In this document: positions 21,795 to 34,464 of the stretch, piece after piece
How positions within the stretch are numbered: position 1 is the first letter of the stretch
Layout: each line of letters begins with the position of its first letter
Assembly: GCA_034401135.1 (NCBI GenBank)
Contig: JAWZSP010000006.1
Coordinates: 2,356,001 to 2,420,000, forward strand
Source of the DNA: Volutella citrinella
Taxonomy: Eukaryota; Ascomycota; Sordariomycetes; Hypocreales; Nectriaceae
Reading direction: 5' to 3'
DNA length: 64,000 nt
Notes under the pieces: model-generated
Told to the model about the DNA's origin: nothing
Seen by the model: only the letters and a program-made list of their open reading frames with translations
Databases searched by the model: none
Made by a program: the position numbers and the translations under genes

Positions 21795-23499
21795 GGTGGT
21801 TTTGGCACTGTGATGGACATGGAGATGAGATGGAGGAGCAATGTTGTTGAGTTGAATGGTGGTTGTAGGTTGTAGTGGAGCGTGGGTGCCTGGACAGTGG
21901 AGGCTTAGCGTGGAACTGCCGCGTGAGCCAATGAAATGCTGGCAGTGCATTGAACCTGCTCCCAACACGTATCATCTGTGGTGCTGTCAGATTGGGAAAG
22001 AGCTCCTTGTGACCACCAGGAGAAACAACTCTCCTTGGGTTCAGAATGAATTGGTGCGCTATTACTTTCTTTTCTGTACTGCTGGTTGGTGTCCTGTTGC
22101 ACCCATTGAGAAGCCTCGAGATACTTCAAGTTTGAGGAGCTTCCACTCAGCATCAGGGTATTCGGATTCATTGTGCTTATTTCGGCTGCCAGTGACTACG
22201 CTGTCGACTCCGTTGCTTGTCCTCTGGGATTCAATGGCCTCTAGACTGCAGTAGAATGAATTGCAGCCTGATTCTGCTTCCTCAACAGCATGGAGATGCT
22301 CAGCGACAGTTCATTCCCACCTTAGTAGTCACACTGTCAACCCTGTGCTTGATCGTCGATTCTCTCACTAAAAAACCATAGTAGTGTGTACCTTATAGCC
22401 GACTACAACAGATGCCGGCAACTCGTCAAGCTGCAACGGCCATATAGGCTTCTCCAATATGGATCGAGATGCCAACGCCGTCCACCCTCTGCAAGTCGCA
22501 CCACGGTGGCGAGAGCACGACACATAGTCACGATGCACACTCAGCGCGTGGAGGGCCACTCGCGGGATGTGGTGCGATCCGATACGGGCTCAGTGGGTGT
22601 GGCAGATCAAGGCCAGACTGGCAGGGTTGCGGGCACTTGGTCCCAGTTCCTGCGTTTGGACTGCCGACTCGTTTCGGGGGGAACACGCGAGATACATCCC
22701 CGTGGGTTCACTTTCCCCGCAGCGGAATGGCCCAGGGGTGGGAGGGAGCGGTAGAGGAGGGTGGTAGATGGATGCGGGGCCCCGTGGAGGACGACGGAAT
22801 ACCGACGAGATGCCTCATCTTGAATCGTGTGCCATTCAACACTCTGGCGGGATGGAGGGATGGTGTCAAAGCAAATCGATCGGGCGTCTGCATCCAGAGT
22901 CGTAGAATGCATCAAGTTACCCGCTTTGCACATCAAACTCAATCGTAGCCTGCCATCGACGACACCATTGCTTGTCGTTGCTTGCACAAGGACAGCCCAG
23001 CCCCTGCTGATGCTGTGCCGTGGGGTATTTTCGTGGTGGGCTGATTTCCACCGCCGCTCGCTCCACCGCCACTGCGGAGAAGCAGTTGGGGCAGCGCTTG
23101 GCCAAGCATATGCCCTACTCACACGCTGGTCGCTGTGATGCAAGACTGCTGCTCCGTCTGCCCGGACGGCGCCTTAGCCGACATGCCCCGAGTTGCTCGA
23201 ATCCTCAGTTCATGCCTGCCGCCAGCTCCGTGAAATTTACGTGGCCGCCTAGGCTGTTGAGCAGTTGATATGTCTTGTAGGCCCTCGAATTGATTACCTC
23301 GGGCTCTTCTGCTGCAGGACTGTTCTGTCGTGGTCGTTCCATTGCGGCGTGGCACTTACACGGATTGGGACCTCAACGGACGCCACGGGACCACTCCTCT
23401 CCCTCCACCACATCGCCTGCTTTATTCGTCAGCCTCCCCTCGCATGTCGTGAACCGGCAACAGGTCTCACCTTTTTGTCTTTCTCTCCTTGTAGCAACC
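21795..23499. other. 1.7-kb intergenic, divergent promoters
   Basis: No gene supported. Open frames here show no domain or signal peptide. The kinase frame remains open upstream of 23500, but the first ATG pair at 23500/23503 is the natural start. Confidence 0.4.
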
Positions 23500-25040
23500 A
23501 TGATGCGTTACACTGTCATTGCACCGGCCCTATGCCGTGCCGTCCTGCGCAACCAACGGCTTCAAGCCCAAGCAACCCAATATGCCTTCCGTCGCCTCTC
23601 TACTATCCGAAAGGGCCCCATTGAAGAGGAGAATTGCCGGGCGTATGACCCCAAGGCCTTCTATCCGGCCCACATCGGCGAGACACTTGGTCGGAAATAC
23701 GAGATCGTGTCCAAGCTGGGATGGGGGAGCGGATCGACTGTCTGGCTGGCCAAGATGATCCACTGGTGAGATGCCTTGATATCCATATTGACTTTAGCCC
23801 ACGCTGACTAGAGCAGGCTTCCGTGGCAGGAAGAGCGCTATGTCGCGTTGAAAATCACAAACAACACTCCCGCTGTGCAGGCCGCCGCGGCGCGAGAGCT
23901 GAGTGTGTCGGAGCAGATCATGTCGGCGACTACATCACACCCTGGGCGTCAGTATGTGCGCACAGTCCTCGACTCGTTTGAGCTCGAAGGACCAGAGGGC
24001 ACCCACATGTGCCTCGCCTTTGAGCCGCTGCGCCAGCCCCTCTGGATGCTGGGCCAGCAGGGAGGATACACCGGCCTCGTGCAGCCCCGAGTCATCAAGG
24101 CGCTGCTGCCCAGTGTCCTCAAGTCTCTCGACTTTCTGCACAGCGACTGCAAGGTTATCCACACAGGTAAGTTTGCCGTGAGAGAGTGATTCTATGACAG
24201 ACTGACCAGCAAAGACCTCAAGGGAGACCACCTGATGCTGCCATTCGAGGACAAAAAGGTCCTGGAGGAGTACGTCGTCCGCCAGGATGCCAACCCAGCC
24301 CCCTGCCAGGAGCGCAACGGACGCCCCGTCTACGAGTCCCGCTCCAGCTTCGGCCACCTCCGCGGCGACGTGGGATTCGTCAAGCTGGCCGACTTTGGCC
24401 TCGCTGTACGGGGCGACGTGGCAAAGATGCACAACCACAAGATCCAGCCCAGGGAGTACACGGCTCCCGAGGTTATGCTCAAGGCGGGCTGGACCTACTC
24501 GACCGACATCTGGAACCTTGGCCTTGTTGTAAGTCCGAGCGCGATCGGGAAATTGGAAACCTCTGACTTTGAACCAGCTGTGGGAGCTCTTGGGAGACAT
24601 CAACCTGCTGAGCGGGCGTGTCCCCGGCCGGTGCAAGTTCTCCAACAAGACTCGCTTCGCCCAGATGATCCGGCTGCTCGGCCCACCGCCGCCCGAGTTC
24701 CTCGCTAGGGCCGACCGAAGCGTTCTGTCCGAGTACTACAACGATCAGGGTCGGTGAATTTCCTGTCCATAATTTTGTAAAACATACTGACACGGCTGCG
24801 TTAGGCGTCTTCCGGTTCCCTGAGCTCATCCCCGGCGAAGAGTTCACCCTGTCCAACTCGACGCCCATGCTCGACGGCCAGGAGCGAGCCCTGTTCATCA
24901 ACTTTGCCAAGCGCATGCTCACATGGCTCCCCGAGGAGCGTGCCACAGCCAAGGAGCTGCTCAGCGACCCATGGCTGAAGTTTGTGCGGCCGCACCGCGC
25001 ATCCGGCTTCGGCTACCTCGAGGATACTAGATTGACGTAG
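23500..25040 (+). CDS. SRPK-like serine/threonine protein kinase
   Basis: Predicted 445-residue kinase in five exons: 23500-23765, 23817-24166, 24215-24528, 24578-24749 and 24805-25040, all in phase with 48-55-nt introns. The nucleotide loop is LGWGSGSTVWLA, the ATP lysine is in YVALKIT, and LADFGLA is the metal-binding DFG. The catalytic loop reads HTDLKGDHLML: the HRD arginine is Thr, as in fungal SRPKs, and the Asn of DLKxxN is replaced by His. LGWGxxSTVW is typical of SR-protein kinases. Residues 1-38 are rich in Arg, Ala, Leu and Ser with few acids (ALCRAVLRNQ, AFRRLS), like a mitochondrial presequence. Activity is uncertain because of the His substitution. Confidence 0.85.
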
Positions 25041-25325
25041 GAGTCGACTGCAAGATTCGATTGTGGCGCAAGGATTGATTTAAGGAGTAATTGATTTCGA
25101 GCGTGTGTATCACCCGGCCTGTTTGCTGTATATAGCTTCTATATCTCGCACTGTCGCACACTGGAAGGATGGCGCCAGTGGGTTGAACAAAGGAAATTCA
25201 AAGATTGATACCCTAACATTCTATATCTGTCCGTCGAATCCGATTCCCAGTCTATATGATCTAATTAAACCCTCTCCCATTCTATGCTGTGATGATTCTT
25301 ATTACTCTGCAACTCTATTCTTCAA
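25041..25325. other. convergent 3' region, kinase and ABC transporter
   Basis: AT-rich terminator region between two converging genes; no coding signal. Confidence 0.4.
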
Positions 25326-28300
25326 TTACTCCGCCTTCTTGGACGTCTTGGTGCGAAGCTTCATGAGACCATACACCAGTCCGTACGAGCTAAACACAAA
25401 GAGCGCCACGATGGCCGCATCTCTCCAGCCGTAAAGATATTCGTTCAGGTTCAGGTTTCGGAGATAGTCCTCACCCTTGCTGTAGCTGCAGACCTGGCAT
25501 TCGGCTGTGGCATCTGGGTTGAGGAGATGGCTCATCACACCGAGGCCCTGCTTCATGTACGTGTCCAGGTACTCGCCACAAGTGGTGCCGTTTGGCGGGT
25601 TGAATCGAGCCAGCTCCCGTCCAGAACACTTGATCTCAGTGCCCCAGACCGTGAAAACTAGCATGCTTCCCATCAAGTAGTTGAAGGGGTTCAGATAGTA
25701 CATCCAGTATCGCCAGAATGCGGTGATCTGATGGTATGGGACCAGGACACCACAGAACGACACCAGAGTACCGAGGAGCAGCGGGTTGACCAGCGACGCA
25801 AACACTTCATTAGGCGCGTAGGCCGCAATGAATTGACCAATTCCAGTGTAGAGGAATTCATACATCAACATGACGAAGAAGGTGCTGCCAGCACGCTCAG
25901 CGCTGTTCGGGAAGCCAACCGTGTAGTACCAGCACACAAAATAGAGGACGGCGCACACGCAGAGATAGGGGATCTCGGAAACAATCAGGGCGGTGACGAA
26001 TGCGACCCAAGAGTACATCTTGGACTTCTTCTCGCGCGTTTCAAAGATGTCGCGACGGTGGATGAACAACGGTTGCAGCTGGGCCAGCACACCTGGTGCC
26101 ACGAAGATGAAGTTGAAGATGGTGAACAGTTTTAGCTGCAGCTCTCCGACCGAGCCTCCAATCTTCCAAAAGGAGAATCCATTGAAAAGAGCGGAAGAAA
26201 TATGCAGGGCAATCTTGTTGTTCACGTAGTCGACGTTGCGGTACATAGACACATTCATGCGGTGAGTGACGAGCTTGATCTGCTCCATCATCGAGGTGGC
26301 AAACTCCTGTCCGTCGTCCACGAATCCGGCAGGCTTGGAAGCAGCCTCAGAGACAATGTGATCGAGTTCCTTGCTGACGGCGGCGTGTTCGGGAGACTCA
26401 AGCCAGACTTGGTTCCAGTCTTTGCCCTGGGAGAGGTGACCAGAGACGACGTCAATCATGTGCTCGGCCGGGTTAGCCTCCTCGGGGCAGGCGGCTCCAT
26501 ATCTTCCAAAGTACTCCTTGACAGTCTTTCCGTGGTCTCCAATGTCGCCAAAGTAGACCGTCTTTCCACCCTTGGCAAGCAAGAGGAGGGTGTCGAACTG
26601 GGCGAAGAGCTGTGCCGAGGGCTGGTGGATGGTGACGAGGACCGCCTGGCCAACAGAGGCCAGTTTGCGGAGGAAGCGAACAGTGTTGTAGGCAGACTGT
26701 CCGTCCAGGCCAGAGGTCGGCTCGTCAAGGAAGATTAGAATACTAGGCTTGGACACAAGTTCGACGCCAATGGTGACACGCTTGCGCTGCTCGACACTCA
26801 GGCCAGCACCAACTTCTCCGATAAGAGTGTCGGCGAGGTCGTGGAGTTCCAATAAGTCAATGATAATGTCGACATAAGCCAGCTTCTCGGCCCTGGGTGT
26901 ATCACGGCTCTGACGAAGCAGGGCGGAGAACTCGAGGGCCTCACGGACAGTAGCATAGGGCTCGTGGACATCCAGTTGCTCGCAATAGCCTGCAGATCGT
27001 TGGAAGGAAACGGGCAGAGGTCGACCGTCAACCATGATAGAACCGGTGATAGTGCCTTCAGTCTTTCGCTGAGCAAGAACATCGAGGAGGGTAGTCTTTC
27101 CAGCACCGGACGATCCCATCAAGGCACCCAACATGCCGGGCTTGACCCAACCTTGGACATTATCCAGCAGAGTGCGTTCCCCAGAGGGAGTCTTGACCTT
27201 GTAGGTAAGGTTCTTCCAGGTGAAAACAGAGGTGTTGCGGATCAGGTCGTCGTCCGAGACGCTGGCAGAATCACCACCAAGAGGGCCGCTGTCGCCAGAG
27301 CTTGCGGCCTTCTTCTCTCCGGACTGGCCTTCCTCGTCGTTCTGGCGCTTGGAGGGTGTGATGTGGGCGTTCTCGCGAGGGATGAGCAGGCTGGGGCCGT
27401 TCTCCGAAGAGGACTTCCATCGAGAAGTTGAGACAACAGTGATGACGACAAAGAGCACCCACCAGGCCCAGATGATTCCAAAGTTGCGCCAGATGTGCGA
27501 GGGACCGTAGGAGAGCGATGCCAGGTAGTCCTCACCAGTCAGAAAGTTCTGGCCGGGGCGAGCTCCACCAACACCTGAACAGGCCTGGGAAGCCGGATCA
27601 GACCCAGGCCCGTTGGGCACCAGGTTCGGGCCAACGCAAGGAATAATCTTGCCCTTGAACTCGTTGGAGAGCAAAGCATCGAATCCATATGCCATTGGGT
27701 CAATCCAAAACAGCCAGACGAACCAAGGGTGCATCTGCGGCTTTTGAATCATGTATCCAGTGTACATGATGGTTGCACCAATCAAGAAACCAGACACCTT
27801 GGACGCATCGTCAAAAGTCTTAAAGGCAGCGCCAACCGCTCGGAACAAGGCAGTCATACACTAAGTGATAACATGGTTAGCATCGTAGGTTCCAAAAAAA
27901 AGTCACTGGCAGCAGCGGTGCCTTACCATTGTAATGGCGATGAGAATAACCCAGTAGGTAAAGAAAGTGCCGGCATTATGAGTAAGACCCGCCATGAAGT
28001 ACACGATGAGAGAGAACGATGACACTTGAAACAGGATGACCGGGATATCAGCCGCGATCTGGGCGATACAGAAGGCAGCAGGATGGAACAGGGCGAAGGA
28101 CTTGTGCTTGAGCAGGACAGGGCGGCCGGTGAAGGAGTCGGTGACTTCTGACATGGCCAGAAGAGCGTTGAACAGCAGGGAGAAAAAGAGGGCACCGGAC
28201 TTCATGAAGAGTCCACTCGAGTCGTTGGGGGCATTATAGAACAGCGAGCCGGCAATGAGAGCCTGGGCAATGGTGGCAACTTGCTTGATGATGAAGCTGG

Positions 28301-29657
28301 CCTTGTCACCCCACAGGATCTGGTACTGTCGCTTGATGCAAGCCTTGACCTGCTCGACGAAGCTGACCGTCAAGGGGCTGGAGTTGGGCAGGCCTTTGTC
28401 CTTTTCCATGCGAACGCCTTCCTGGAACCTCCTCGTCTTCTCCTTGGCAACCTCGGTGGTTGGGTAGCTGTACTCCTCAGTCATCCGGCTGTAGATGGGT
28501 GACTTTTCGTACTCGGCCCGCAAGCTGTCGGCATTGCGAGGGAAGCGGTTTTCAAAGCCGGGCTGGATCTCTCTCTCGGTGGGGACGGTAACACCAGTCA
28601 AGTAGTCGGCGACATTTGCGCCATGCTGGCAGATAAATCCAAGGTTCTCCATAAAGGGCCTCGCCTCCTTCATGGGGCCATAGTAGACTTCCTTTCCTTC
28701 ATCGAGAACAAGCACTTTATCGAAGAGGTTGTAGATGCCATTTCCTGCCTGGTAAAGCGTAACGATCGACGCCAGGCCAAGCACATCCGTCAAAGCTCGG
28801 ACAGCCTTGGCGTATTCAAGAGCACTGCATCGTGTCAGTGTTGGGGTTCTTTTGATGTTTTAGAGAATTGGGGCCACTTACGTGCTGGCGTCCAGACCGC
28901 GAGTCGAGTTGTCCCAGCAGAACACGGAGCCTCGCGTGGCCAAACACTCGATGATGGAGACTCGCTTGCGTTCACCGCCAGACACACCTCGAACAAAAGC
29001 ATCTCCGACCTTGGTCTCCAGGGTGTGTTCGATGCCCATGGCCTGAAGAAGGAAGTCACGAGTTTCAATGCGAAGGTCCTCCTTGGCTGTCACGCCCTGG
29101 GGCAGCTGAAACGGAATCTTGAGACGTGTAGCAAAATCCATCGTCTGGCCAACTGTGAGAGAGGGAAAGAAGAGCTCCTCCTCAGTGTTCACGACAATCT
29201 GGCCTCTGTACTGCTCGGCTTCCTTGGCTGTCATGGAGCCATAGTGAACATCCCCAGACACTGTGGCGTAGCCTCTCCGCTTGTTGGCGATCATGTTCAG
29301 CAGGGTGGTGCAACCTGAGCCGGGTCGACCCAGGACAAGGAGCATCTCTCCCGGCTTGACACACCCATGGCTGTTGTCGAGGATGGTTTTCAGGGGAGGC
29401 TTGTTGCGCGATTCCTTGGCTAGCTTCGGGATGTTGAACTGTGAGATGACATTTTCGTGAATGGCGGCGTCTGCGCTGATGGCCTCGACGTTGAGGTTGT
29501 TCCATGTGACACCCAGCTCTCGATCAGGGAAGCTCGAAGCTCGGTCCCTCTCCTTCATGGAGACAACTTGGGGCTTCAGGCTCCATTCGTTGTTGTCGAC
29601 TTGGAGGTCAGCGACAGACTTGTCATAGACGGTCTGCGCGTCAGCGTCGGAGTCCAT
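25326..29657 (-). CDS. PDR-type (ABCG) multidrug ABC transporter
   Basis: Predicted 1402-residue full-size pleiotropic-drug-resistance exporter of the plasma membrane, in reverse (NBD-TMD)2 order. Three exons: 29657-28882, 28824-27927 and 27860-25326. NBD1 has the degenerate PDR Walker [10 protein letters not shown] (residues about 110-118), signature [11 protein letters not shown] and the Walker B region [17 protein letters not shown]2 has a canonical Walker [10 protein letters not shown] (about 807-815), a divergent signature LSVEQRKRV and [11 protein letters not shown]. This asymmetry is normal for the family. About six membrane helices follow each NBD. Length is slightly under the usual 1450-1500 because the N-terminal extension is short. 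It is divergent from a Zn2Cys6 gene, sharing a promoter with a duplicated palindromic element. Confidence 0.93.
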
Positions 29658-30033
29658 GGCGGTGCGTGGTAGCAGAGCCAGATACGGCCGTAACAAACGT
29701 AACAAGAAAGATGACGAACAACTAATAAGCAAAGAAGTAAAATGCCTGTGCTCTACTCCCCAGATGGAGGGATGCCGTATTTAACATGGTGCAAGGAACA
29801 CTCAACGGAACCCACGGAGCCCCGGGGGAATTGATAAGACGCCCCACCAATGTCGACATTTTTGCCATGTGTTGTTATGACTCGGTCTTCCGAATGCGCG
29901 ACAAGGGATGGCAGTTGTCCGAGCTTGGGCAAACAAGGGAAAAGAAAAAAAGCTAGTGATGCATATCATCTCCACTTGGGCAGGAGGCGTTGCGAAAAGT
30001 TGTGGGGAGCACTCGGACTACGCACTTGAAGTC

Positions 30034-30065
30034 GCCAAAATGCCGCTGACTCAGCGGAAATTTCC
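30034..30065. promoter_or_regulatory. duplicated regulatory element, copy A
   Basis: The core CCGCTGACTCAGCGG (30043-30057) is a perfect palindrome around one central base. It combines CCG-N9-CGG, the everted/inverted triplet form bound by Zn2Cys6 dimers, with an internal TGACTCA, the AP-1/Gcn4-type bZIP site. Copy B at 30545-30576 matches at 28 of 32 positions. Confidence 0.6.
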
Positions 30066-30544
30066 CCCAGAGCCGCACAATCTGGCAGTGGAGAGGTGCG
30101 TCATTGATTCACGGTCTGGAGTTGAAGGATTCCAGAACACACGGACATTGGAAAAGTTCCATTGCCCGAATCGAGCGGCACTTAGTTGTCTGTGGCCCAG
30201 GCCCCATCGGCAAGTACTGCCTATGTCGTGGATGCCATAATTCCATCTGCCGCTGGTCGCCCGTGTCTGCTCCAGGAGGGCAGGAGCGTAGGGCAAGAGT
30301 ACGGGGCAGGAGCTGCAGGGATCTCAGGTAGTCGCCAGTCTGACAGATCTGTGCCATCATCCGCGCAATCGTGAATCGGCGACTCAAAATGCCGAGCCGC
30401 GAAATTGGTGCCCGTCGACGGATCAAACCGTCTAAACTAAAGCTAAAGAGGGTCCCTGCGTCCGTAATCCCGACGCCTGCCGGGACTTAGGCTCCGCCGA
30501 CCCACGCCGCTGAGCCGCAGCGAGGCCATCTTGAGACACGGGCG

Positions 30545-30576
30545 GCCAAAATTCCGCTGACTCATCGGAAGTTTCT
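30545..30576. promoter_or_regulatory. duplicated regulatory element, copy B
   Basis: The core CCGCTGACTCATCGG (30554-30568) keeps CCG-N9-CGG and TGACTCA. The flanks GCCAAAAT on the left and CGGAA-TTTC on the right are shared with copy A, 511 bp away. Conservation beyond the core suggests a composite site rather than chance. Confidence 0.6.
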
Positions 30577-31090
30577 TCCCAGGCAGCCCGCCGGCGGCAT
30601 CGCTGACATTAGTTCCTGCAACGAGCGAACGACCCAACAACAGGGGCGGGACGGACGCCTTTTCAGCTATTTTCAGAACCCGGCCCGACCAGCGTCATTG
30701 GAAATTTTCATCAGCTTGAGTAAGCAGTCTGATTTGAGTCCCGGGGCACTCAATCGCCGTCTTTCCTTGAAGAAGAGCGCGACATCCAACAATTGAACCA
30801 GCTCGGAGAACCCCAGAGGCCGAGACAACAGGCCCTCTACATCAACAAACTTTACCGAGCACCGGGATTGGTAGATCTGCTGCTACATAATCCGGCACTG
30901 AGACCCCACTCTTGTCCGATGGTCCCGGCGAGCAGGCTTCGGTAGATCCAGGCACCAGCGGAGTCAGAGCAGTCTGACCAAACCCCGAGCCTGGCACATA
31001 AAAGATTCGGCACTCCCTCGCCGTTAGCCTCCGAGTGCCCGATTAGGTAACCAGGCAGCTTTTGCTGTTGCCTTTGCCGTTTTCATTGCC

Positions 31091-33456
31091 ATGGCGGTTC
31101 AGAAGAAGGCCTGCGATGCGTGTCACAGAAGAAAGGTACCGTCTCCTGTCTCAGGCTCTACTCTCCTCTCTAGGTGTCGCAGAAGCGTCGACGCCTACCG
31201 TGAGCTGCTCTGCTAACACTGCATTTACAAAAGATTCACTGCGATTACTCAGACTCGACAGGTTCGTGCAACTGGTGCCAGCACCACCATCTGTCCTGCA
31301 CCTTTGATAGAGTGCGAGGACGCAGGAAAAAGGCAAAGGCGAGGTAAGCAGGTTGGTACGGACTCTGCAGTATTACTCAAATGCCTAATCCCGAACCCCG
31401 CCCCCCTGACAAGAGTGGAGTCTGATTTCCTCTCTCGTGTAGGACCGAGCTAAAGGGTGGTGATGCCCTGGCAGAGAGACTTGAGCGCATCGAAAGTACC
31501 TTGGCCCGCGCCATTGCACTGCATGACCGCCAGTCTGGCTCCTCTGTCTCACAAACCTCCACTCCGGCTTCATCGTCCTCAAATCCCCAGGAGATCTCCA
31601 TCCTAAATCCCCAAGAGACCACCATCCCGCGTTACGCCTACCAGATAGACTCTCTCCGCGGCCACGTCTCGTACTACACCCCGCGGAAACTGGCTCCCAT
31701 TTCCATACCCCTGCCTGGTAGCACCACTGCCATCTCCTTTGGTCAGATTTACTACGCTGGTGTCCACCTGGGGCAGCTGAGCCATAGCAATGGCATTCCT
31801 CTTCTCTCAGAAGTCGGTGTCAAGTGGATCGCTGATCGGACTGGCCGGGATGTCAGGTTTGAACGCTTCCACGAGTTCAGCGAGCAGCAGCGCAACCAGG
31901 CTCCCGCGCTGCTGGCCGCGCCGGGCCTCGATGGTAGCGCTGTCACGGATTTATATAGCATGCCCGATCGGGAGCTTGTCGCCCAAGCAGCCGCACTCTA
32001 TTTCAGCTGCCCGTTCGGACATGCATTCCCAATCCTCGACCCGGCCCTATTCCCGGAGATTCTCGACGACGCCTACCAGCCCCTTGCAGGCAAACAGCAT
32101 CTGCGTTGTCTGAGTGCCAGATCCTGTCTGCTTGCCATGCTTGGATTGTCACATCAATATGGGCTGAAGAGCTCCCTTTTGGACACAGACGCCTGCGCAA
32201 CAAAGGCGCAGATGATGCTCTCATTATTATACGAAGATGCGAGCCTCAACACGCTCCAGGCAGCGCTTTTGCTCGTAAGTCGACATATAGCATTTCTCCC
32301 AATCCTGGTCCCCAGCTGGTGCCTGACATGGTTCTTAGTGCCTTCACCACAAACATACAGGCCTTACGCAAGGCTCCTCAATGCTTCACTCTATTGCCTG
32401 TCGAATCATTTTGACGATTGGGGCCCATTGTCAGCGGCCCATGGAACCATATGGCACAGAAATCTCGCGCGAAGATCGGGAAATACGACACCAGCGTCTC
32501 CTGTTCTGGCTTTGCTACATGTTCGACAAGGATCTGGCCCTGCGCAACGGCCACCCTCCCCTCATGACGGAGGACAACTGCGACCTTAGCATCCCTGAAG
32601 GCTACCAGCATTTCGGGTACGGGTTCGATTCAGACCTAGACCGTGGGCCATACGCGGCCACGCCCCCCCGATACCCCCAACTCCCTGGGGATCTCCATCT
32701 CAGTTGCATGAAGGAAAAGATCACCCGCATGCTCTACTCGGCCCACGCGGTCAAGAAGTCAGATGCGGAGCTCCTGCGTGACATACGAGAGCTTGACGAC
32801 GAACTAGAGAGCTGGCGCTTGACTGTGTTGCCCGAATATCGTCCCGTCCTCTCTATATCCGACGAGTCCCAGGTGCGCTCCTTTGAGAAGATGCACCATC
32901 AAAACATGCGATTCAGCTTCCTCCATCTGGAATATCATCACATCCTCACCACTATCCACAGAGCCATCCATCGATGCCGGAGTGTGAACCCCGAAAACGA
33001 AGAATACGCCAAAGTCTGGCAGGGTGGCTTCACATCCAGCTTGGCCCTTTCACTAGAGGCCAGCCGCTCCACGATTGTCTTTTTACGTGCCGCTATGCGA
33101 GGCATCGCGCGCGAAGCATACTGGTGCGCGGCCCCCCGATCGCGAGAAAAAATGCCTGGACTGACAATTCTCTCTATAGGGTCCTCGTATTTTACCCATA
33201 CACGGCAATCCTCACACTTTTCTTCAACGTGCTCCTTAACGCCCGCGAGCCGGATGCCGAAGCAGACATGAAGCTATTGCACTCGGCATCAGATCTTTTG
33301 CATTCAATGCCGCTCGCTGGCCTTTCCCGTCATGAGCAAAACCACATCTCGATGACGAATGATTTTGTGGCGGAACTGATAAGCCTTGGACACTGCGCCA
33401 TTGCGAAAGCGCGGGAAGAGAATAGCTCACAATCATTTGCCGCCATCAATCACTGA
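31091..33456 (+). CDS. Zn2Cys6 transcription factor (XlnR/fungal_trans type)
   Basis: Predicted 682-residue regulator in five exons: 31091-31135, 31234-31343, 31443-32274, 32339-33123 and 33180-33456. The zinc cluster is split by the first intron: Cys8, Cys11, then after splicing Cys18, 27, 30 and 37 (CX2CX6CX8CX2CX6C). The fungal transcription factor domain is evident: AQAAALYFSCPFGHAFPILDP, LLFWLCYMFDKDLALR followed by NGHPPLM, and VLVFYPYTAILTLFFN restored by the last splice. It is transcribed away from the PDR transporter from a shared promoter with CCG-N9-CGG sites, so it is a good candidate to regulate that transporter and itself. Confidence 0.9.
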
Positions 33457-33654
33457 GCTACTGTACGTCATCACACTCTGATGTTGCCATTGGGCTCTTG
33501 TAGTGGGGCAGGAGGGGTAGCCACACCCCCTCATTTTGCTTCCAAGACTCAAGACGAACATTCGACAGCTTGCAACCTTCCACCATTGGGACATTCAAAC
33601 AGCATCAACCCGAAACCCAACCCTAGGTCCATTGAACAGAAGCTTTAGTTGAAG

Positions 33655-34117
33655 ATGCCCATCGTGCACACCGTCTTGTTCCAGTTCAATGCGGAGGCCC
33701 GAGAGGCGGACATCAGTGCCGTACGTGGAGAGACACCCATTCTTCAACAGTCAACACCCCCTTCGACATTCGTTGCTCATCTGTTCTCAGGCCTGTGCGC
33801 GCTTCTGCGCCCTCAAAGAAAGCTGTCTCCATCCTACCACCCGCTCCCCGTACATCCTTTCGTTGAAAGGTGGTAAAGACAACTCCCCGGAAGGGTTGCA
33901 AGTGAGGCATATCCTGCCCCATCAATGACCAAGCTACGTATAGTCTGTCTAATCTTCCAAGAACGGCATCACCCACGCATGGGTTGCAGAGTTCTCAAGT
34001 GCCGAGGACAGAGACTACTATGTCAAGACGGACCCCGCTCATCAGGAATTCATCAAGAGCCTTTCTGGCCTTGTCGAGAAGGCCATTGTCGTGGACTTTG
34101 CAGAGGGCGTGTTTTGA
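33655..34117 (+). CDS. Dabb-domain (stress-responsive A/B barrel) protein
   Basis: Predicted 110-residue single-domain protein in three exons: 33655-33720, 33791-33901 and 33962-34117. It begins MPIVHTVLFQFNAEAR, the standard first beta-strand of the dimeric alpha/beta barrel. It ends with THAWVAEFSSAEDRDYY, HQEFIKSLSGLVEKAIVVDF, the remaining helix and strand. Dabb proteins form small barrels; some are polyketide-cyclase-like enzymes, others stress-induced with no known reaction. Here the middle exon, rich in Cys and Ser, departs from the family's usual glycine-rich loop. It lies 198 bp downstream of the Zn2Cys6 gene on the same strand. Confidence 0.82.
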
Positions 34118-34464
34118 GAGGAACTTGTATTCCAACCGATCAGGGTATCCAGGCTACCCAAAGTGACACTGAAGACGCAAATATTTCATGCCACATGTCG
34201 AGACTGGAACTTCCATGCTTCTGCCCGTGGGGAATGTTCTGTTATGAGGATCATCCAACGAGGCAAATACACAACGCCCCTATAGAGGCTTGTTGGATGC
34301 CATGCGTGGAGTATGAAGAGTTCGAAGCCCAGGGGGCCACCTGAGTACCGTTGTATTTGAATTAAACAGAAATGGGTCAATATCCGGCATCAATATCCGG
34401 CGCTAGGTAGATCATGTATGAAACAAGCCTTCTCCCATCCCACACCTTTTCCGACACAAGCTCA
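34118..34464. other. convergent 3' region, Dabb gene and NLR
   Basis: No gene seen; a short tandem TCAATATCCGGC occurs twice near 34377-34402. Confidence 0.4.

Larger units (their letters stand above)
29658..31090. other. divergent promoter, ABC transporter / Zn2Cys6 regulator
   Basis: A 1.4-kb bidirectional promoter with no coding signal. It contains two copies of a 32-bp element (listed separately) and a weaker related half-site with GCGGAGTCAG near 30957-30967. The transporter side has a TTAAATA-type AT patch near 29780. Confidence 0.6.
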
